Shown: positions 1 through 6,793, counted from the stretch's first letter. The stretch: 10,357 nt of DNA from CAZULF01 sp964621215 (GCA_964621215.1 CAZULF010000076.1:1-10357), one strand, 5' to 3'. Made by a program: numbers and translations. The notes: a model not told the origin generated them from the letters alone.

Positions 1-27
1 TATAGCCTGGTGTGAATAAACATTAAC

Positions 28-318
28 TTATGCCGCCATTCTATCATCAATAACCAAGTGAACTGGTTTTCCAAGTCGCAATAATACCGTAATTAAAAAA
101 TCGATAGTAAATGAGTGTATCTTGCCACGAATTAAATCACTGATTCTTGGCTGACTAATTCTAAGTAGTTTTGCAGCTGCAACTTGGGTTAATTTTTTTG
201 CTTTTAATTCGGTATCTATTGCACGCATCAACGCCGCACGAATTTTTAAGTTTTCTGCTTCACCAGAATCAAAACCTAAGTCATCTAATACACTATCTTT
301 TGTCACATGTGCTTTCAT
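28..318 (-). CDS. higA: HigA-type XRE-family antitoxin
   Basis: This 96-residue protein is a small helix-turn-helix regulator of the kind paired with HigB/Gp49-type toxins. In such pairs the antitoxin binds the toxin and represses the shared promoter. The helix-turn-helix lies at about residues 43-66, where the segment LTQVAAAKLLRISQPRIS has the XRE-family pattern, and a short hydrophobic C-terminal stretch (IDFLITVLLRLGKPVHL) follows. Length and layout fit the roughly 95-residue class of these antitoxins. Its ATG overlaps the stop codon of the toxin gene by four bases (ATGA, 315-318), and an AGGGGA ribosome-binding site sits just upstream within the toxin 3' end. Translation is therefore coupled to the toxin reading frame. 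Since the toxin is frameshifted, the antitoxin survives as an orphan that may still act as a repressor. The family call is confident; the symbol is by family only. Confidence 0.85.
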   Translation of the reverse strand: MKAHVTKDSVLDDLGFDSGEAENLKIRAALMRAIDTELKAKKLTQVAAAKLLRISQPRISDLIRGKIHSFTIDFLITVLLRLGKPVHLVIDDRMAA

Positions 319-646
319 GATTTTCCCCTTCGCATTGCAAGTAGTTCTGTATAACGTTTCTTGGCCAACGTTATATCTTTAAACGCTGTTTGTTGTGTTT
401 TTTTGACGATGCAATGTAATACATAAATCGCTTCTTCAAACTTTGCCACATATAATATTCGATACTCATTTTCTGTATGGATTCTGATTTCATTAACCCC
501 GGCCGCACCCGATGCCATCAGTTTCCAGTCAGAAGGAGGAAGTCCTAGCTGTACCTTATCCAGGTTATGCCAATATCCTGCCTAACCTCGGGCGGATATG
601 TGCGTATATCACCATGTGTTGTCCCTAACCAAAGAATATCTTTCAT
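315..646 (-). pseudogene. higB: HigB/Gp49-type toxin, broken by a 1-base frameshift
   Basis: This is a RelE-superfamily toxin of the phage Gp49-like/HigB class, normally a ribosome-dependent mRNA endonuclease. The C-terminal 67 residues (frame 315-518) carry the typical GAAGVNEIRI, YRILYVAKF and AIYVLHCIVKK strands. In the other frame, from an ATG at 646, the start MKDILWLGTTHGDIRTYPP and then EVRQDIG is the normal N-terminus of the family, but it runs into a TAG shortly after. Restoring one base near 566-571, between the codons for DIG and NLDKVQLGLPP, joins both parts into a 110-residue protein of the expected length. Translation of the gene as it stands would end early, so the toxin is probably inactive. 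A sequencing error is the main alternative. The gene precedes its antitoxin, the usual higBA order, and no good ribosome-binding site precedes the ATG. Confidence 0.82.
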
Positions 647-869
647 GTTTTACTATATCAAATTTTATATAATTTGCACCCTATTTAACCCCATCATTGA
701 GCCCGCACCCGCGCTCCAGCATAATCTCTTGATATTGCAGGAATTTAATTTTTAAGATGCATAGAATGTCTCTTACAATCAAAATACCGTCAAGAAAATT
801 TTATGATGCCCATATCAGAATATAACTCTACTATAGAAGCAGAGCCACTATTATATGCCGTGAATTGCC

Positions 870-898
870 TTGTTTTTGAGAAAAAATAGAGTTATTAT
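870..898 (+). promoter_or_regulatory. Candidate promoter for the first exported-protein gene
   Basis: TTGTTT (870-875) and TATTAT (893-898) are separated by 17 bases. The -10 box matches the consensus at five of six positions and the -35 box at three. Transcription would start near 905, giving a short leader to the ATG at 921. This argues against the upstream TTG at 870 as a start codon, because it would lie in the -35 box. The region is AT-rich, so chance matches are common. Confidence 0.4.
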
Positions 899-920
899 TA
901 ACCACCTCTTAGGGTTCGTT

Positions 921-1427
921 ATGAAAATAGTTCGGCACAGGTTTGAAAATATCATGAAATCTTTATTATTTATCGCCCGTATTATTATCCTAATATCGAT
1001 ATCTTTTACATCAGCTGCATATGCTGATGGTACCCAACTTAAAATAACTGTGGATAATAAGAATGGGCTAGGACGAGTACTCCAGATTCTTCCATTCTCC
1101 TATCAAAGCACGAGTTGTCCGCAGGGAGTTAACACTTTAATATCAAATCTTAACACTACTGTTCATATTCAAGATGGGCAATCTTATGATGTGCTTGTGA
1201 CCGCTGATACTAACAATAGTCAAGACAGACAATGTAATGGACGTATCATCATACAGGCGGATAATTGTATTTTTGAATTAACTTTAAGTGTTAATCCACC
1301 AAAACTTTTTAATATTGCCTATCCTAGCGCAACAAACAACAGCAATGCCACAATAGTGAGTTGCGTTGCTGAAGATATCAGCCCTACCAACATTGAAATG
1401 CGTTTCGTGACACAACCTTTTGTTTAA
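921..1427 (+). CDS. Small exported protein of unknown function (four cysteines)
   Basis: I do not recognise this 168-residue protein. It starts with a basic N-region, a hydrophobic run (about residues 14-30) and an A-x-A type site ending SAAYA at residue 35, so it should be exported by Sec and cleaved to about 133 residues. The mature part looks beta-rich, with four cysteines (66, 105, 116, 148), enough for two disulphides in the periplasm or outside the cell. The chosen ATG has an AGGG ribosome-binding site six bases upstream. The frame is open back to a TTG at 870, but that lies in a likely promoter. An ATG at 954 would also keep the signal peptide but has a poorer ribosome-binding site. 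It is the first of four consecutive same-strand genes for exported proteins. I see no catalytic motif, so no function is proposed. Confidence 0.7.
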   Translation: MKIVRHRFENIMKSLLFIARIIILISISFTSAAYADGTQLKITVDNKNGLGRVLQILPFSYQSTSCPQGVNTLISNLNTTVHIQDGQSYDVLVTADTNNSQDRQCNGRIIIQADNCIFELTLSVNPPKLFNIAYPSATNNSNATIVSCVAEDISPTNIEMRFVTQPFV

Positions 1428-1550
1428 GAGAACCGGAGATCCGACCGACGTCCTGATAAAAAAACGACATACGTATAGTTGCGTTAAACTATATTCGCCT
1501 TTCAACTTTTTATTGCACCGAACTCAAAAAAATATTTATACGAGGTAGAA

Positions 1551-2069
1551 ATGAACAATTTAACAAGCATCTTAGTGTCGTGTATAATATTTTTGTGGCC
1601 ATGCATACTTTTCGCCGAAAATTATCCAATATCAGAGAAACCATTAGGAGGTCAAACAAATTATTTTTTTGTTTTAGATACTTCTCTTTGGCAATATAGC
1701 GTACAAATCGAAAAACCTGAATTTCAAATATATCCAGACCTAGACCCTAATAAATATATCAAATGCGGGGAAAATTCATCTAAACCATTCCCTCTTGTTA
1801 TCACAGGGATACAAACCTCAAGAATCCATTGTAACTCCTATTCATATTTAGATTTAGGTCCAAAATCATATACCGATATCAACCATACGATTAAAGTTAG
1901 TATATATGGACAATCGCTACTTATGCATCCTCAACCATATATCTTTGACCCACATAATGTAACAAAATATCAATATTTTGATTCTTCTTTTTTGCTATAC
2001 CTAGATGCTAAAGGGCATTTGGCCTACAGAACTAACGGAATAAGCCCTGTGCCATATAAACCCCTATAA
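1551..2069 (+). CDS. Small exported protein of unknown function
   Basis: This 172-residue protein opens with a clear signal peptide: a hydrophobic core around residues 6-20 and a probable cut after LFA at residue 22. The mature part is rich in Tyr, Pro, Ser and Asn and has two cysteines (72 and 94), which could form one disulphide. I recognise no domain. The start is supported by a GAGG ribosome-binding site at a normal distance. It lies about 120 bases after the previous exported-protein gene and about 170 bases before the next, so these genes are clustered but not tightly coupled. The last codons sit in a short near-repeat (TATAAACCCC, TATAAGCCTG). In another frame this would continue for about 15 more residues, so a small C-terminal frameshift is possible but unproven. 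Confidence 0.65.
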   Translation: MNNLTSILVSCIIFLWPCILFAENYPISEKPLGGQTNYFFVLDTSLWQYSVQIEKPEFQIYPDLDPNKYIKCGENSSKPFPLVITGIQTSRIHCNSYSYLDLGPKSYTDINHTIKVSIYGQSLLMHPQPYIFDPHNVTKYQYFDSSFLLYLDAKGHLAYRTNGISPVPYKPL

Positions 2070-2177
2070 GCCTGTGCGTTATCAGACCATCGTTTGGATT
2101 GTTGATGAGGCGGCATAGAGTAATTTAGGAAATTAGATCGGCTGTGCTGTCGCGCCTGCCCTACTTAAAGACTATTT

Positions 2178-2208
2178 TTTACACATTTCTGAAAACATGT
2201 GTTAGAAT
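2178..2208 (+). promoter_or_regulatory. Weak candidate promoter before the cysteine-rich gene
   Basis: TTTACA (2178-2183) and TAGAAT (2203-2208) each match the sigma-70 consensus at five of six positions. The 19-base spacer is longer than ideal. If real, transcription would begin just after 2210, which favours the ATG at 2241 over the GTG at 2199. Confidence 0.25.
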
Positions 2209-2240
2209 TAATCCTCTTTAACCATTGCTCCTGCCGTCCT

Positions 2241-2915
2241 ATGAATCCAATACTTATAACATTTCTCATGATCTTTTTTTCTTTTTCCGCCTACGGTCAA
2301 AGAGGCTGTTGTTCTTGGCATGGTGGTGTTACTGGCTGTGATCAAAGTAGCGGGAGATTAATATGTGCAGACCATTCATATTCACCATCATGTGGGTGTC
2401 CAGTCTCTCCCAAGGGAAAAGCTAATTTCACCGAAACTATAACAAATTTCTCGGAAAAACCCGCTACTATAATTGAGCTTGAATGCAATTATAAAAAAGT
2501 TTATTCCGCGGATGTTCTTGGTAGGGCAAATAAATATATCAAAACTAATCCCTTCGGCGACCTGTCAATAAGTGCTAAAATGATATTAGATGACAATAAC
2601 CATACTATGTATCAAGATAACTTGCTAATCAATATGACAAATAAAACCATCATCGGCACCCAGAGTAGCAGTCTCGCTTCCACCAATCAGACGCCTGAAA
2701 TTTATGAATATACAGACAAGATTACTGTGAATTATTTAACAGATGGAAGTAACCGTAATTTAGTCAGGTCATTTAATATTGATAGAGTTACAGGACAAAT
2801 CATTGGCTCCCAATTTTGTGTTGGGCCATTCCTAGAGCCTCTTGTTTACAAAAGAGAACTTTACTATTCAATAGAAGGCACTTGCTTTGCCAAAGCAGAA
2901 GCAAGATTATTTTAG
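2241..2915 (+). CDS. Exported protein with a Cys/His/Gly-rich N-terminal module
   Basis: This 224-residue protein has a signal peptide with a core at residues 4-16 and a probable cut after AYG (residue 19). The mature N-terminus is unusual: six cysteines (23, 24, 33, 42, 51, 53) and a histidine (27) lie within about 35 residues, as RGCCSWHGGVTGC then LICADHSYSPSCGC. From memory, the pattern CCSxHGGVxGC...SPSCxC occurs in many small bacterial exported proteins of unknown role; metal binding or disulphide knotting are both plausible. The remainder is beta-rich. The C-terminal DRVTG and GTCFAKAEARLF stretches also recall small exported proteins of unknown function. The start is chosen at 2241 because of the signal peptide. 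The frame opens at a GTG at 2199, and neither start has a clear ribosome-binding site. It is third in the exported-protein cluster. Confidence 0.68.
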   Translation: MNPILITFLMIFFSFSAYGQRGCCSWHGGVTGCDQSSGRLICADHSYSPSCGCPVSPKGKANFTETITNFSEKPATIIELECNYKKVYSADVLGRANKYIKTNPFGDLSISAKMILDDNNHTMYQDNLLINMTNKTIIGTQSSSLASTNQTPEIYEYTDKITVNYLTDGSNRNLVRSFNIDRVTGQIIGSQFCVGPFLEPLVYKRELYYSIEGTCFAKAEARLF

Positions 2916-3001
2916 CTATTTGTGGTTAGAACGAATAGGAACGAGCCTTTTAAGTACTGAACCGGTATTTATTGAGCGGCTATTAATATGAGGTAAAAGT
3001 A

Positions 3002-4132
3002 ATGAGACAATACTTAAAGTTGCTTCTTATGGCAGTAATAACTGTGGGTCAGATGAGCGAAGCTTTTTCTTTAACTCAAAGTCCTCGCACGAAGATAGAC
3101 AATAATACAAAAATAGAGAGCTGTACAGCTCTTGAAAATGATACGACGACTAAAGAAAACAATATCGGCTTTTATTACTATCGTCTTGCCCTTTGTAAGT
3201 ATGTGAATGAGCCCATTAAAAATGAAAAATCACTTTTAGGCATTATCTCATTATTCAATAAATCTGCACAAAACAATTATCCTTTAGCAAATTTTGCACT
3301 AGGATTAATTTATGACGCCAAATATAAAATGGGAAGCAAAATATTTGGCGTGCTCGGAAAACCCGATGACATAAAGGTCGCGATAAAAAATTATGAAATA
3401 GCCGCGAATGCCGGTTCATCTAAAGCTCAGAACAATTTGGGTGAAATATATTTACATGAAGCAAATATCAACAACGACCTTAAGGTTACAGACAACGGAA
3501 AAGATGTAAAAAATACAGAAGCTATTATAAAGTTACCTGATATCCATAAAGCTATTTACTGGCTGCAATTAGCTGCTCAACATGGTGATCCGGCTGCTCA
3601 AGGCACCCTAGCCGACTTATATAGACAAGGTATTGGCGTTGTCCAAGACTACACTTTAGCTTATGTTTGGTTTAATTTATCATATACCTCTCAGACTTCA
3701 TTTAACGATATTATATATGAAGAAATTACCAATAATACGCTTGCAACAATGCAAAAAGAAAGAGATGAAGTTTATAAACTGCTGACCGAAAATCAAAAAG
3801 ATCAAGCACAAGAATTATCTAAAGAATATAAGAAAAAGTTTTTTCACTCCCCCACTAACTTTGACAAAGCCTGCTGGCATGCACAGAAATTCATTTCTCT
3901 AAAGAATGCATCCACGTTATTTTCTATATTAGAAAATGCACGCGATGAATTTCAGAATAGCATTACGCATCACTTAATTTCTTTATGTGGCGCTAAATAT
4001 CATCTCGCAGGGAATAATCTCATCATCACCGTGGAGCAAAGTCAAACATTGAAATCATTACCTGAAGCATTGAAATACACAGATGTAATTTATTCATCAA
4101 AAGCGTCATTAAGTGAATTAAAGTCACACTGA
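3002..4132 (+). CDS. Exported Sel1-repeat protein, 3' end cut by the insertion sequence
   Basis: This 376-residue protein has a signal peptide (about residues 1-21, cut after SEA) and Sel1-like (TPR-related) helical repeats. The repeats are at about 78-106, 123-153 and 180-228, with typical runs such as AQNNLGEIYLHEA and AIYWLQLAAQHGDPAAQ. A helical stretch of the DQAQELSKEYKKKF type follows, as often ends such repeat regions. Residues 285-376 form a further region with cysteines that I do not recognise. Sel1 proteins usually act as protein-binding scaffolds in the cell envelope or as secreted factors; the partner here is unknown. The start has a GAGG ribosome-binding site. The TGA stop (4130-4132) is the first three bases of the insertion sequence, so the native C-terminus has probably been lost and the protein is likely truncated, though most of the fold remains. 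Confidence 0.75.
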   Translation: MRQYLKLLLMAVITVGQMSEAFSLTQSPRTKIDNNTKIESCTALENDTTTKENNIGFYYYRLALCKYVNEPIKNEKSLLGIISLFNKSAQNNYPLANFALGLIYDAKYKMGSKIFGVLGKPDDIKVAIKNYEIAANAGSSKAQNNLGEIYLHEANINNDLKVTDNGKDVKNTEAIIKLPDIHKAIYWLQLAAQHGDPAAQGTLADLYRQGIGVVQDYTLAYVWFNLSYTSQTSFNDIIYEEITNNTLATMQKERDEVYKLLTENQKDQAQELSKEYKKKFFHSPTNFDKACWHAQKFISLKNASTLFSILENARDEFQNSITHHLISLCGAKYHLAGNNLIITVEQSQTLKSLPEALKYTDVIYSSKASLSELKSH

Positions 4133-4155
4133 CCTGCCCCGGTCTTTTCAGACCA
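4130..4155 (+). repeat. Left terminal inverted repeat of the insertion sequence
   Basis: TGACCTGCC followed by a GGTCTTTTCAGACCA block. It pairs with the right end with a few mismatches and one gap. GGTC/GACC within it can also fold into a small hairpin (4141-4154). Its first three bases terminate the upstream Sel1 gene. Confidence 0.88.
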
Positions 4156-4196
4156 AACTAAATTAGAGATAATGCCCTCGAAATGGAGGGTAAAGT

Positions 4197-4460
4197 ATGA
4201 AAAAGGCTCGCTATACGGAAGAACAAATTGTTCGAATTTTGCGCGAAACAGATCGTGATTCAATTACAGAAGTAGCTAAACGACATGGCGTTTCAGAGGC
4301 ATCTATTTATGCCTGGAAGAAGCGATTTGGCATGTTGGATAAAACTGAGATAAAGCATCTAAAAACATTAGAATCTGAAAATCACCGACTCAAAAAATTA
4401 CTCGCAGAACGTGATCTCGAAATCGAAATCATGAAGGAGATTGCCGCAAAAAAATGGTAG
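4197..4460 (+). CDS. IS3-family OrfA (transposase DNA-binding subunit)
   Basis: This 87-residue protein has an N-terminal helix-turn-helix of the HTH_Tnp_1 type (about residues 5-45: YTEEQIVRILRE, then AKRHGVSEASIYAWKKRFG). A leucine-zipper coiled coil follows at about residues 52-80 (LKTLESENHRLKKLLAERDL). This is the part of the transposase that binds the inverted repeats and oligomerises. A GGAGGG ribosome-binding site six bases before the ATG gives a clear start. The frame ends in AAKKW just after an A7 run, where a -1 shift would join it to OrfB. Alone, OrfA usually moderates transposition; fused to OrfB it forms the active enzyme. Confidence 0.93.
   Translation: MKKARYTEEQIVRILRETDRDSITEVAKRHGVSEASIYAWKKRFGMLDKTEIKHLKTLESENHRLKKLLAERDLEIEIMKEIAAKKW
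4448..4454 (+). promoter_or_regulatory. A7 slippery heptamer for -1 programmed frameshifting
   Basis: Read in the OrfA frame, the seven adenines form A_AAA_AAA, the ideal slippery heptamer. A -1 slip moves ribosomes from OrfA into the OrfB frame just before TGG TAG would terminate them. IS3 elements commonly make the OrfAB transposase this way. The OrfB ATG begins on the last A, so translational coupling could also produce OrfB alone. Confidence 0.8.
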
Positions 4461-5305
4461 GCGTGCAGGAGCGCAATGAACAAGCCCGCTATGCTATTGC
4501 GCGGGGCTTGAGTCATCGGCGAGCTTGTACGCTAGTAGGAATACATCGTTCAGGGCTAAGCTATCAGCGTAAAATGCCAGCGAAAGATGCACCAGTGGTT
4601 GATGCAATGAAAGCGTTATCCGGTATGTATCCTCGCTTTGGTTCGCGCCGTATCCGTATTTTATTGGCGCGCCAAGGAATTGTATTAGGAAAAGAACGTT
4701 GCGAACGTCTATGGGCACAGGCAGGACTGCAAGTTCCCAAAAAACGCCGACGAAAAATGACTTGTAAAAGGATGAGACCGATGTCCCCGACAACACAAAA
4801 TTCTGTATGGAGTTATGATTTTGTTTATGATGCATGTGCTAATGGCCAAAAACTAAAATGCTTAACCGTTGTCGACGAATACACTCGCGAATGCTTAGCT
4901 ATTGATGTTGCTGGTTCTATACGTTCAAACCGCGTTATTGACGTATTAACACGCCTCATGAGTATTCACGGTGTGCCACGCTATTTACGCTCTGACAACG
5001 GCCCCGAATTTGTGAGTAAAGCATTACTAGAGTGGGCTAGCAAAGAATCTTTGGAATTAGTGTTAATCGAGCCAGGAAAACCATGGCAAAATGGCACAAA
5101 TGAAAGCTTTAATGGCAAATTCCGTGATGAATGCTTATCTATGGAATGGTTTCGTAATCGCTTGGAAGCAAGGGTAGTGATTGAGGACTGGCGCCAACAT
5201 TATAATGGTATCCGACCTCATTCAAGTTTAAACTATATGACGCCTAATGAATTTAAAGTAACATTAGGTAATCAATTAACAACAAGGGCAGTTTTCTCTA
5301 GATAA
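4454..5305 (+). CDS. IS3-family OrfB (DDE integrase-type transposase)
   Basis: This 283-residue catalytic part of the transposase has an HTH_21-type segment at about residues 45-100 (MYPRFGSRRIRILL, then GIVLGKERCERLW). An rve integrase core covers about 115-225. The catalytic triad is visible: D122 in WSYDFVYD, D181 in RSDNGPEF and E217 in NGTNESFNGKFRDE. D181 and E217 are 35 residues apart, with R224 seven residues after the glutamate, the IS3/retroviral integrase spacing. The C-terminal HYNGIRPHSSLNYMTPNEF motif is typical of the family. The ATG overlaps the end of orfA and the stop lies three bases from the right inverted repeat. The likely active product is the OrfAB fusion made by frameshifting. 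Nothing in the frame looks damaged. Confidence 0.94.
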   Translation: MVGVQERNEQARYAIARGLSHRRACTLVGIHRSGLSYQRKMPAKDAPVVDAMKALSGMYPRFGSRRIRILLARQGIVLGKERCERLWAQAGLQVPKKRRRKMTCKRMRPMSPTTQNSVWSYDFVYDACANGQKLKCLTVVDEYTRECLAIDVAGSIRSNRVIDVLTRLMSIHGVPRYLRSDNGPEFVSKALLEWASKESLELVLIEPGKPWQNGTNESFNGKFRDECLSMEWFRNRLEARVVIEDWRQHYNGIRPHSSLNYMTPNEFKVTLGNQLTTRAVFSR

Positions 5306-5308
5306 GAG

Positions 5309-5333
5309 TGGTCCGAAAAAGCCAGGCAGGTCA
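5309..5333 (+). repeat. Right terminal inverted repeat of the insertion sequence
   Basis: TGGTCCGAAAAAGCC followed by AGGCAGGTCA. Its reverse complement begins TGACCTGCC and ends GGACCA, matching the left end with few differences and one gap. Confidence 0.88.
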
Positions 5334-5376
5334 TCTTGTTCTTTGCGGGTGGTAGGTAATCTGCCCATTAGTTTTC

Positions 5377-6447
5377 CTACTTATCTTCAGGTAAATTTTG
5401 TAAATCCAAGGCATCCAAAAACTCTTGACGAGCACGGGCTTTTTCAATTGCAGCATGCAAACGTTCCGTTAAAACTTGTTTTGATGGGAGTTCAGTTAAA
5501 AATTGTGAAACATGAATACCTGTACCATCCAATTTTAATAACTCTACTGTTTCATCACTTTTCTCTGAACAGAGAAGAATACCAATAGGAGGGTTTTCAT
5601 TTGGCTGTTTTTCATATCGTTCTAACCAACGCAAATATAATTCTAGTTGTCCTTTATCTTGCGAATGAAAGCGCCCCATTTTTAATTCGACTACGACTAA
5701 ACAACGTAACCGGCGGTGATACATTAATAAATCTATTCGATGAAATATTCCATCTATTTCTATCTGTTTTTGCCGTTCAAGAAAAGCAAATCCGTTACCT
5801 AAGCTGAGCAAGAAACTCTCGATATCATCTAAAATTGCTTGTTCAAAGCTATATTCTGTGGGGAACTGTTTTCCTACTAAATGACCGAGAATAATAGGAT
5901 CTTGAACCACATAATCCGTGGTTAACTCGCCCGTTGCACGTAATTTTTTTAATTCCGCTTCTATAATTTTTTCAGGTTTTTTTGCTAAACCTACCCGTTC
6001 ATACAACATGCTCTGCATCTTTTGAATAAGTTCTCTCGTTGACCAGCGTTCTATACGGCACATTTCCGCATAAAAATCTCGCTTTAGAGGCTCAATTATG
6101 GTTATTAAATATACAAAATGTGTCCAGCTTAATTGCGTCATCAGTGATGACGCAATTGCCTGATCAGGGTAATAACGAAAAAATTGGATCATCCTTTGAA
6201 CATTGCGTATGCCATATCCCTTCCCATATTTGGTGGTTAATCGCATAGCAAGATTCTTAACAATTTGTTCGCCATAGTCTGCTCGGTTTGTTTTTAGCAC
6301 CTCTAGCTCTATTCGCTGTCCAATTGCCCAATACAGTTTTAACTGTGTATCATTGGCCTCTCGATAAATGTGTTTTTTGGCCGTTTCAATGAGATTTTCG
6401 ATATCATTAGCTAGCTGGGTTTCATTAACCGGTGTCAAGTTAGTCAT
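5377..6447 (-). CDS. DUF1016/YhcG-family PD-(D/E)XK nuclease
   Basis: This 356-residue protein belongs to the DUF1016 (YhcG) family. The N-terminal domain (about residues 10-155) contains the family's YWAIGQRI, YGEQIVKNLA, FRYYPD and QLSWTHFV motifs. The C-terminal domain (about 175-335) is a PD-(D/E)XK nuclease fold: D239 in HRIDLLMYH and E254-x-K256 in VVVELKMG form the catalytic core, and GQLELYL (266-272) follows. Length is normal for the family and nothing is missing. Members often lie in defence or mobile regions, but their biological role is poorly settled, so I propose nuclease activity only. The ATG is preceded by AAGGA at a rather long distance. A strong palindrome lies in the leader, and another with the same outer arm lies in the codons for residues 97-106. 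The gene's 3' end is about 43 bases from the insertion sequence. Confidence 0.88.
   Translation of the reverse strand: MTNLTPVNETQLANDIENLIETAKKHIYREANDTQLKLYWAIGQRIELEVLKTNRADYGEQIVKNLAMRLTTKYGKGYGIRNVQRMIQFFRYYPDQAIASSLMTQLSWTHFVYLITIIEPLKRDFYAEMCRIERWSTRELIQKMQSMLYERVGLAKKPEKIIEAELKKLRATGELTTDYVVQDPIILGHLVGKQFPTEYSFEQAILDDIESFLLSLGNGFAFLERQKQIEIDGIFHRIDLLMYHRRLRCLVVVELKMGRFHSQDKGQLELYLRWLERYEKQPNENPPIGILLCSEKSDETVELLKLDGTGIHVSQFLTELPSKQVLTERLHAAIEKARARQEFLDALDLQNLPEDK
6131..6157. repeat. 27-base palindrome inside the DUF1016 gene
   Basis: Two perfect 12-base arms (AATTGCGTCATC and its reverse complement) flank AGT. It encodes the IASSLMTQL stretch of the nuclease. The arm sequence is identical to that of the palindrome in the gene's leader at 6465-6490. 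Confidence 0.9.
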
Positions 6448-6464
6448 GGCTGTCGCAGATCCTT

Positions 6465-6490
6465 AATTGCGTCATCGCGATGACGCAATT
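6465..6490. repeat. 26-base perfect palindrome in the DUF1016 leader
   Basis: Perfect inverted repeat with 13-base arms (AATTGCGTCATCG and its reverse complement), sharing its first 12 bases with the copy inside the gene. It sits about 17 bases upstream of the ATG, between the candidate promoter and the ribosome-binding site. It could be an operator, an mRNA hairpin affecting translation, or a dispersed palindromic repeat. No U-tract follows on either strand, so it is not a standard terminator. Confidence 0.9.
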
Positions 6491-6515
6491 TGAAAGATTA
6501 ATAAAAAATTAACAT

Positions 6516-6544
6516 AAGATACCTTATTTTTTCATTAAAATCAA
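6516..6544 (-). promoter_or_regulatory. Candidate promoter for the DUF1016 gene
   Basis: On the minus strand TTGATT (6544-6539) and TATCTT (6521-6516) are 17 bases apart, each matching the consensus at four of six positions. Transcription would start near 6509, so the leader would include the palindrome at 6465-6490. Confidence 0.4.
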
Positions 6545-6765
6545 TAATATATTCATGATATTATGCAATAAGATGATGGTTTTAATATGGTTATAACCCA
6601 AAACAGCCATTATCAGAAATATAATTAATCTACTATCACACAGGCCCCCTCTCCATCAACATGGTTATATTATCGCCTGATAGAAGAAATTTTCAGTAGA
6701 ACGCCTCGAACAAATTATAAGCAATTCTTTCTAAGCGCTCTTAACGACCGACAACCCTACTCTAT

Positions 6766-6793
6766 TTTCAACGCAGCAAAAATGTATTACAAT
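6766..6793 (+). promoter_or_regulatory. Weak candidate promoter for the 138-residue gene
   Basis: TTTCAA (6766-6771) and TACAAT (6788-6793) are 16 bases apart. The -10 box matches at five of six positions; the -35 box is poor. Transcription would begin about 45 bases before the ATG at 6844. Confidence 0.25.

Larger units (their letters stand above)
4130..5333 (+). mobile_element. IS3-family insertion sequence, probably IS407 group, 1204 bp
   Basis: The element runs from TGACCTGCC to GGCAGGTCA. It contains orfA and orfB in the -1 phase, and the ends form imperfect inverted repeats of about 25 bases. The TGACC terminus, an OrfA ending in KKW and the overall length match my knowledge of the IS407 group. 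Both frames and the DDE triad are intact, so it may still be active. Bases next to the ends (ACAC on the left, TCTT on the right) do not match, so no target-site duplication is visible. This suggests deletion or recombination after insertion, or transposition without a duplication. The element looks less AT-rich than its flanks, consistent with a separate origin. Confidence 0.92.

Noticed and set aside
803..889. 28-codon plus-strand frame (MMPISEYNSTIEAEP...) before the first exported-protein gene
   Set aside because: No ribosome-binding site, and its end overlaps the likely promoter spacer; too short to support as a gene.
2071..2118. Open 15-codon stretch (PVRYQTIVWIVDEAA) after the 172-residue gene, suggesting a C-terminal frameshift
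   Set aside because: Short enough to be chance, and the existing stop gives a complete exported protein; kept only as a note in that gene's entry.
4494..4835. Minus-strand frame antisense to orfB
   Set aside because: Lies wholly inside a clearly recognised transposase gene in the other direction.
5343..6248. Plus-strand frames antisense to the DUF1016 gene (5343-5588, 5601-5807, 6039-6248)
   Set aside because: The minus-strand nuclease has family motifs across its whole length; these are shadow frames.
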